DNA of 33,621 bases, taken from contig JARBJD010000561.1 in the NCBI GenBank assembly GCA_033064195.1, positions 1-33,621 of the forward strand. The letters run 5' to 3'. Source of the DNA: Blattamonas nauphoetae. Its lineage: Eukaryota > Preaxostyla > Oxymonadida. Of the stretch, positions 28,707 to 33,621 are shown piece after piece. The notes under the pieces were generated by a model that saw only the letters and a program-made list of their open reading frames with translations, did not search any database and had not been told where the DNA came from. The translations under genes were made by a program, and so were the position numbers. Every line of letters begins with the position of its first letter. The first letter of the stretch is position 1.

Positions 28707-29022
28707 TTATAATCCTTTGAATTGAATTTTAGAATTTGACGATTGAGGAATGTCATCGTTTGAATAGCGTCCATTTCGAGGTGGTTCATAATCTATCATC
28801 TGTTGTTGTTGTGGTGCTCGATTGATTGCTTTATTCTGTTGGTACACATCCATCATTCCGCCTAAGCCACTGAGTATTCCTCCAGCTGTTTGTCCAAACT
28901 TGTTGTTTGTCTGTGAGAGCAATCCACCTCCAACCTGGAAGCAGTGATGGGGCAAGTGGTTTGATGAATTGAAAGAATTGTTTGCCAATATTTTTGAGTT
29001 TGTTGAAACTTCCTGGTGCCAT
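28707..29022 (-). pseudogene. Small Gly/Gln-rich Polinton protein, related start (broken)
   Basis: The start at 29020-29022 encodes MAPGSFNKLKNIGKQFFQFI, an amphipathic helix. Another frame gives a Gly-rich segment (VGGGLLSQTNNKFGQTAGGI, then LSGLGGMMD) and a hydrophilic tail (APQQQQMIDYEPPRNGRYSN). The Gly-rich hydrophobic middle followed by a polar tail is typical of membrane-interacting minor virion proteins. I infer such a role weakly. It shares its start with the gene at 28342-28673. The frame is broken about once. Confidence 0.45.
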
Positions 29023-29045
29023 TTATGTAAAAAATAAAAAAAATA
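29023..29045 (-). promoter_or_regulatory. AT-rich promoter-like motif (MAPG gene 2)
   Basis: The plus-strand ttatgtaaaaaataaaaaaa abuts the ATG at 29020-29022. Confidence 0.5.
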
Positions 29046-29061
29046 CAATTCATTAAATATT

Positions 29062-29649
29062 CTAACGAGGAATTGCTTTCGTCAGTGAAATTCCATAATT
29101 GAGGATGGTGTTGTATGCTTCATTGAAGGCAATACTCATGTCTTTACCACCAACAAGGATCTTGAAAATGGTTCGAAAGATTGGGAGTTTATTGAGACAT
29201 TGGCACTTGTCAGACAGGTCATCCAATTCAATCACCACATCATTGATCCCAGTGAGTGTCGCAATCAGTGCACATAAATCACTTTGGTTTGTGATCAGTT
29301 TCTTTGATGGTTCAATGAGATTATTCAAGAGTTTCTTTTCACATGCGAATGCATTCTTGTAGACGAGCAGCAGTTGATCCTTGAATGCTGAAATGTTGGA
29401 AGTGTATTCTCTCAGTGGTATTGAACGACATTGGATTGGAGCGGATGGATAAATCTCGAGTGGTGGTGGATCATATGTACCTGGAACATTGTCGAGTTCA
29501 ACATTTGCTCCTTGTTCATTGCGATCTTCGAGCTTTGATCTTCCAGAAGTTGCTCCTTTATTGTCGATGATGACATTGTTGGTGATTGACGTTGGAACAG
29601 AAGAAGAACTTGTGTGTTTCGTAAATTGACAACTTAGAATTGGCTGCAT
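29062..29649 (-). CDS. Polinton protein of unknown function, 195 aa, looks whole
   Basis: The open frame has an N-terminal polar, probably disordered part (residues 1-75, with VPGTYDPPPLEIYPSAPIQC), then a helical region (FKDQLLLVYKNAFACEKKLL), a conserved-looking IELDDLSDKCQCLNKLPIFR, and a hydrophobic end (YNTILNYGISLTKAIPR). I prefer the ATG at 29647-29649, because the AT-rich motif lies just upstream. I do not recognise the family. Placement in the capsid block suggests a structural or assembly protein. It has no visible Cys/His/Asp pattern of an adenain-type protease. Confidence 0.6.
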   Translation of the reverse strand: MQPILSCQFTKHTSSSSVPTSITNNVIIDNKGATSGRSKLEDRNEQGANVELDNVPGTYDPPPLEIYPSAPIQCRSIPLREYTSNISAFKDQLLLVYKNAFACEKKLLNNLIEPSKKLITNQSDLCALIATLTGINDVVIELDDLSDKCQCLNKLPIFRTIFKILVGGKDMSIAFNEAYNTILNYGISLTKAIPR

Positions 29650-29680
29650 CACTTTCTATAAAAATAAAAAATATATATTT
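29650..29680 (-). promoter_or_regulatory. AT-rich promoter-like motif before the 195 aa gene
   Basis: The plus-strand tctataaaaataaaaaatat lies 5 bp from the ATG at 29647-29649. It has the full AAAATAAAAA core. Confidence 0.55.
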
Positions 29681-29686
29681 ATGTTT

Positions 29687-30633
29687 TTAATCACTCATAT
29701 CTTTCTCCAAGTGTGCAAATCGAGCATATTCCGGCATATATCCTGTTTGGTATTGACCCACATCCCTTGTTCGATATGCTTCAGATGTCAGTTGATTCAA
29801 AAGTGTTGAGATGTTTGCTGAAAAACGACCAAGGAAAGTATGTAAATCTTCTGTGTTCTCAATTATTTCGAGAAACTGTGGATGAATCTGTTCCTTAAAC
29901 GCTTTTCTTGCTTTCGTTCTCTGATGATCTGGATTTGAACTGATGAAACCTTCAACATAGTCTTCAAGCCACTGATCCCACATCTTTGATGCAATCTTGG
30001 ATTGAATGGAATTGAAAACCATATTGTCCAACACTCCTTTCCCAATGTCTGCTGGAGTCTCTCGACTTGCACGATACACCTTCAAAACATTGGTCATGAA
30101 TTCACCAACAGCTTTCTTCATTATTGCATAAGGTTGTTGTGATCGTTGTGCTTGCATTTCTTGGTAGTTGACTTCACGATAGTTTCCTGGCAAGTCATAT
30201 GTTCCAGTCTTGAGGAAGTTGTGGTGTGCAGCTTTGATTCTTCTTCCATGATCTTGACGAAATGATGAATATGGTGTTTGTCTTCACATATCTGGTGTTG
30301 GATTCATTGAATAGTATGTCTCGACGACAGGTCGACTGTTGTATGATGCAAGCATGAAACCATTCGCTGCAACCAGATCTCCGTTTTCTTTATCATAAAT
30401 CATCACATCAGGAACCTTGCCATGTTTCTCCATTTCCACTCTCAGTTTTGTCCAGTCCGTTCAATGTATTCTAACGCTGATGGAACACTACTGAGTGCAG
30501 AATTGAATTTGGTGCGAATGTCATCATCAGCATAGATTCTTTTCATTGCATCCATTGTCCCCTGATCATATCTCATTTTCGGTTTCTTCGCTGGTGCTTT
30601 TCTCTTTGCGGGAATGTATTGTATCTTCGACAT
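29687..30633 (-). pseudogene. Conserved Polinton gene of unknown function, copy 2 (broken)
   Basis: About 315 codons from the ATG at 30631-30633, with a basic start (KRKAPAKKPKMRYDQGTMDA), to 29687. The C-terminal half (29687-30193) is open and helical: MKKAVGEFMTNVLKVYRASR, then SKIASKMWDQWLEDYVEGFI. The 5' part matches the copy 1 segment at 1-449. It stands divergently beside the ATPase in both copies. I do not recognise the family; a portal-like, penton-like or assembly role cannot be told apart. The gene is broken about twice. Confidence 0.55.
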
Positions 30634-30690
30634 TGTGTTTTCATACAAAATAAAAAATCCAAAACTATATTTTAATTAGAGAAATCATAA
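30634..30690. promoter_or_regulatory. Divergent promoter region, copy 2
   Basis: Same layout as 450-506: tttcatacaaaataaaaaat faces the minus-strand gene, and aatcataa precedes the ATPase ATG at 30691. Conservation between the two copies supports function while the elements were alive. Confidence 0.55.
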
Positions 30691-32079
30691 ATGAAAAGAT
30701 CTTCAACAACAAAACCTTTGGTTTCGCGGAGGTGGAACCCTCTTCGCTTACAGCATACGTGAATGCAATACTGAGTGAAGCATCTAGTAGGAATGTTTCT
30801 CATGAAGTTCAATCCCAGGCTTCTGATTTGATCCCAGTGATCCCAGTCGGATCTGATCCCACTAAATACCTACAATACCATTTCGTTTCTTTCATTTCAA
30901 AAAGTCTTCTTATATGATATTTGAATGGAAAAAAGTAAAAGGAAAATGGTCACTTCATAGATCATGAAAATGCAAACTTTGGGTGCTGCTGTTTCAGTTT
31001 GTTCTACAACAATAATTATTAAAACAAGTCGATAATGCGTTATTATGTCTTCTTTGATGGTTTTCTCACTGACAAAAGTCAATGAAGGGAATACATCGAA
31101 AAAAGTGTTGGTGATTGTGATCGTGCGTGTTTTTGGGAAATAAGAGCTGTCTGAAATATTGAAGAAGCATTATGTGAAAACAAGTGAATTGAACATGATT
31201 AATGAAGTGATAATGAGAAAATCTCAAAGGAAAAGAGTTGAAATTTGATCTCAGTCCAAATTTAGGCACTGACATCAATTGATCCCAGTTTTACCTATTT
31301 TGATGGGACTACTCAGATGCCTGTCAATCACAGATTCATCCAGACCTAAATTTCAATCGCAACAGTGTCAATGTCCTCGTTGGAAATAGAGGAAGTGGAA
31401 AAACATTCAATGCTCTTCGAGGTTGCCAAGCTACAGAATGTTCAAGTCAGGAATGAACTATTTCACCTCTTTGTCTTCGTCACTGATAAGAACATTGATC
31501 CAACATTCGACAAATTCAAACCAATACTGAACGTTCCTTATGTGAAAGTTAAATATGATGCTCTTCCATTTCTGTTGGAACTCTCTGAATCGAAAGCAGC
31601 CTATGAAGAGATCATAGACAACCAGTGGCAAGACAAAATCACAGATGAATGCAGAGAATCTCTTTGACTCACTTTACATCGATGATTTCTCAGTGAAGAA
31701 TCTCCAAACGATTATCCTTCTTGATGACTGTCGCAGAATCCTAGGTGAACGTAGAACATCCAAAAATAGAATGACAATGATGGACTTGTTACTGGAAAAT
31801 CGACAACCGAAATTCACATTCTTTCTGACAATGCATGAACTCTTCAGTTTGTCAGCAGACATGAAGTCAAACATTGATTCAATGTGGATCTTTGGAGGAT
31901 TCAATAAGGAACGAATCAGTAGAGTCTATCCTCAGTTGAACTCACCGATTGACATTCGACACTTCTGGAATGTCTACCAAAGGAAACAAAAGTGTGAATC
32001 AATAATTCTTCGATACAATACAGATGGAGTCGCACTGACTGAGATCAACAAAGAAGGCTTAAACCGAACTGTCCGTTAA
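30691..32079 (+). pseudogene. Polinton genome-packaging ATPase, copy 2 (split by a transposon, broken)
   Basis: The counterpart of 507-1349: same start context, Walker A region (GNRGSGK, encoded around 31384-31404), a Walker B-like IILLDDCRRIL (about 31708-31740) and the conserved IFGGFNKERISRVYPQLN. A 506 bp element (30817-31322) is inserted between the N-terminal stretch and the Walker A region. The longest open piece is at 31645-32079. It is broken at two or so further places. Role and family are as for copy 1. Confidence 0.85.
30817..31322. mobile_element. 506 bp miniature transposon inserted in the ATPase gene
   Basis: Comparison with copy 1 shows extra DNA here. The ends read AGGCTTCTGATT and, inverted, AGGCATCTGAGT (10 of 12 match). 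An imperfect 9 bp duplication flanks it: ttcaatccc at 30808-30816 and gtcaatcac at 31323-31331. The subterminal word gatcccagt is repeated near the left end (30829-30849) and occurs again near the right end (about 31281). There is no coding capacity. It is a MITE, perhaps hAT- or MULE-like. Confidence 0.75.
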
Positions 32080-32084
32080 TTCTT

Positions 32085-32380
32085 GAATAAGGTTACCAAT
32101 CGTGTCGGTCAACGTTCGAATTGATTCTTCAATGTCTGAAAGTCTTTGATCAATCGAAGTGAGTTGGAGTCACCGATGTTCTCAGTACTTGATTTCCTCA
32201 ATGCAATCTCACCTCTTATTTTTGTGATTCTGTATCCATCAATTCTGATTAACCTGTTCAATTTCTGAGTTGTGTATTCAGTTCTTCTCTGTTCTTTTCC
32301 AAATGTCTCTGAAAGTCATAGATGTTTTCAAAACATTTCTGTTCAGGATCAAACGGTTCTAAAATCTTTAGTGATGACAT
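32085..32380 (-). pseudogene. Small coiled-coil gene, copy 2 (broken)
   Basis: Nucleotide match to the coiled-coil gene at 1329-1679, in the same position between ATPase and integrase. Shared runs include cgaattgattcttcaatgtc and the sequence encoding the GYRITKIRGEIAL block. The frame is not open throughout, about two or three breaks. The start region (near 32380) keeps the AT-rich motif variant ggaataaaat. Confidence 0.6.
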
Positions 32381-32414
32381 TTCAATGGAATAAAATATTC
32401 GAAACAGTTTTGAT

Positions 32415-33621
32415 TTAAACTAAATTGAACTCATTAATGAACTCAGGAGTTAAATTGTCAATTGAGTCTGCATGGAACTTTGTGTGTTGAATCGGAACGT
32501 ACACTATTTTTGGTAGACATGTGAGTCCATTTAGAAGTTTAGCTACAACATTTCCGTGTTTATATTCAATGAACTGACCTACAAATTGAAACTGTCTTCG
32601 CTTCTTCTGAAACTTGGCAACAGTCTTGTTCAAGTCAAGGTGAATCAACAGGATGTTGCCTGGTTTGTATCGCCAAAGCAGTTGTGTTGTCTGCTGTCTT
32701 TGGATGGCCTTCAATTGTTCTTCACAACTGGAGATATACAGTGCTTCGATCTCTCTATTGTTTTGTGCCTGTTGGGGAGTGAACTTGTTCCAGTACGCTC
32801 GATGTGGTGTCATGTTGTAGTATTCCACCATCTGATTCATCAATGAATGATTTGCCATTTGTGTTGCATTGTCTTGGAATCCGTCTCTGATTGTTCTGAT
32901 CACCCGATCCACAATTCTATTGTGATTTGTGAATGGTGAACTCGTGAAATAAGTGCTGACCTTTTGTTTCTTGAAGATACGTTGTTGCTTCTCCACTTGT
33001 CCACGCTGCTTCTCCATCACCTCGAATGTTGTTGACGCTAACTCCACGATGGTTAATCAGATCATTGATTGCAGTCTTGACTTTGCTCCATGATTTATCC
33101 AGAACTGGAATCACAACAAGGTATTTGGTATTGATGTTGATTGCGAAGATAAATCTGAAGAACTGTTTTCGACGTTGGTGATTGGATAAATACAAGATCA
33201 ATTTCCCAGGATCAAACTTGGGAGAGAAGTACGGTCTGTCACACTTCTGAGGAACCTTTCTGTCTGCTGTCTTTTCTGAATCTCCAGTGATGTCTTTGGA
33301 CATGAATTGCATCTTTGATCGAAAAGGATATTGTATTTTCTCAGTTGCTTTTGGAATCGTTGGTTGATTAATCATCATTCTGTCACTTCCTTTGTCTCTC
33401 AGGATTTTCCTCGGATGTGCAGAATCCCATCTGTGAGTATATTCATCGTACCAATCCTGAAATGATCTTCCTCGAATGGGATTTGTTTTGTGTGAGTGAG
33501 AATGAAGTCAAGATCATCGTTCGCAATGGTTCTGTTAATTGAGGCTCGAACAAATCTGTTTCTGTTAATTTTATGTGCCTCCAGAATGTGTGAGGTAATG
33601 AAGTGTTCCATTTGCTTTTGA
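32415..33621 (-). pseudogene. Polinton integrase, copy 2 (partial at right edge, broken)
   Basis: Counterpart of 1704-3659. The C-terminal half (32415-33047) has VDRVIRTIRDGFQDNATQMA and ends at the same TAA as copy 1. The core strand NINTKYLVVIPVLDKSW and NIRGDGEAAW are recognisable further upstream. The 5' part of the gene lies beyond the window. It is broken about three times, while the copy 1 gene is open throughout. Confidence 0.85.

Larger units (their letters stand above)
21410..33621. mobile_element. Polinton/Maverick copy 2, left-hand part (runs off right edge)
   Basis: Carries a terminal DUF723-like gene, a capsid gene block, the packaging ATPase and part of the integrase, in the same orientation and order as copy 1. 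The left boundary is inferred from the AT-rich leader that it shares with the terminal gene of copy 1; it could lie further left (to about 20600) if the R1 and R2 repeats belong to the element. Two DNA transposons are inserted into it (22612-24616 and 30817-31322). Most genes are broken, so this is a fossil. Divergence from copy 1 is about 15 differences in about 175 bp in one stretch compared by eye. Confidence 0.88.

Overview
The window is eukaryotic and rich in mobile elements. It holds parts of two Polinton/Maverick elements lying in the same orientation, with about 12.6 kb of degraded, repeat-laden DNA between them. I see no bacterial operons, rRNA or CRISPR. Polintons of this type, hAT transposons, tRNA-derived repeats and a base composition of about 40% GC (my impression, not a count) point to a protist. 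A metamonad (parabasalid or oxymonad) is my best guess, but nothing in the window proves the host.

Positions 1 to about 8805 are the right-hand part of Polinton copy 1. It has the end of a conserved gene of unknown function (minus), a packaging ATPase (plus), a small coiled-coil gene (minus), a retroviral-type integrase (minus, which looks whole), a protein-primed family B DNA polymerase (minus, broken) and a DUF723-like repeat gene (minus) at the terminus. Its capsid genes would lie left of the window.

Positions about 8806 to 21410 are the spacer. It contains a lightly supported ORF (9356-9814), a cluster of GGACA/TGTCC palindromes, a decayed acidic/coiled-coil gene (10823-12333), a fragment resembling a DDE transposase (14725-15201), a pair of diverged dispersed repeats, an inverted repeat, a decayed hAT transposon (16655 to about 19560), two tRNA-like sequences, a four-copy array of hairpin repeats (20037-20261), and two of three copies of a roughly 270-290 bp repeat.

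Positions about 21410 to 33621 are the left-hand part of Polinton copy 2. It has a DUF723-like gene (plus) at the terminus, a small gene split by a 2,005 bp transposon, two tandem paralogous genes for a major capsid-like protein, three small virion-type genes, the conserved gene of unknown function, the packaging ATPase (split by a 506 bp miniature transposon), the coiled-coil gene, and part of the integrase, which runs off the right edge. Where the two copies overlap, gene order and orientation are identical. In one stretch compared by eye (about 175 bp of the integrase C-terminus) there are about 15 differences.

Together the two partial copies show one family's layout: DUF723, small gene, capsid block, unknown gene, ATPase, coiled coil, integrase, polymerase, DUF723, with inward-pointing DUF723 genes at the two ends. 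An AT-rich motif reading AAAATAAAAA on the plus strand (TTTTTATTTT toward the minus-strand genes) sits just upstream of nearly every gene and is a plausible shared promoter element. The copies are fossils: most genes are broken and two later DNA transposons have landed in copy 2.
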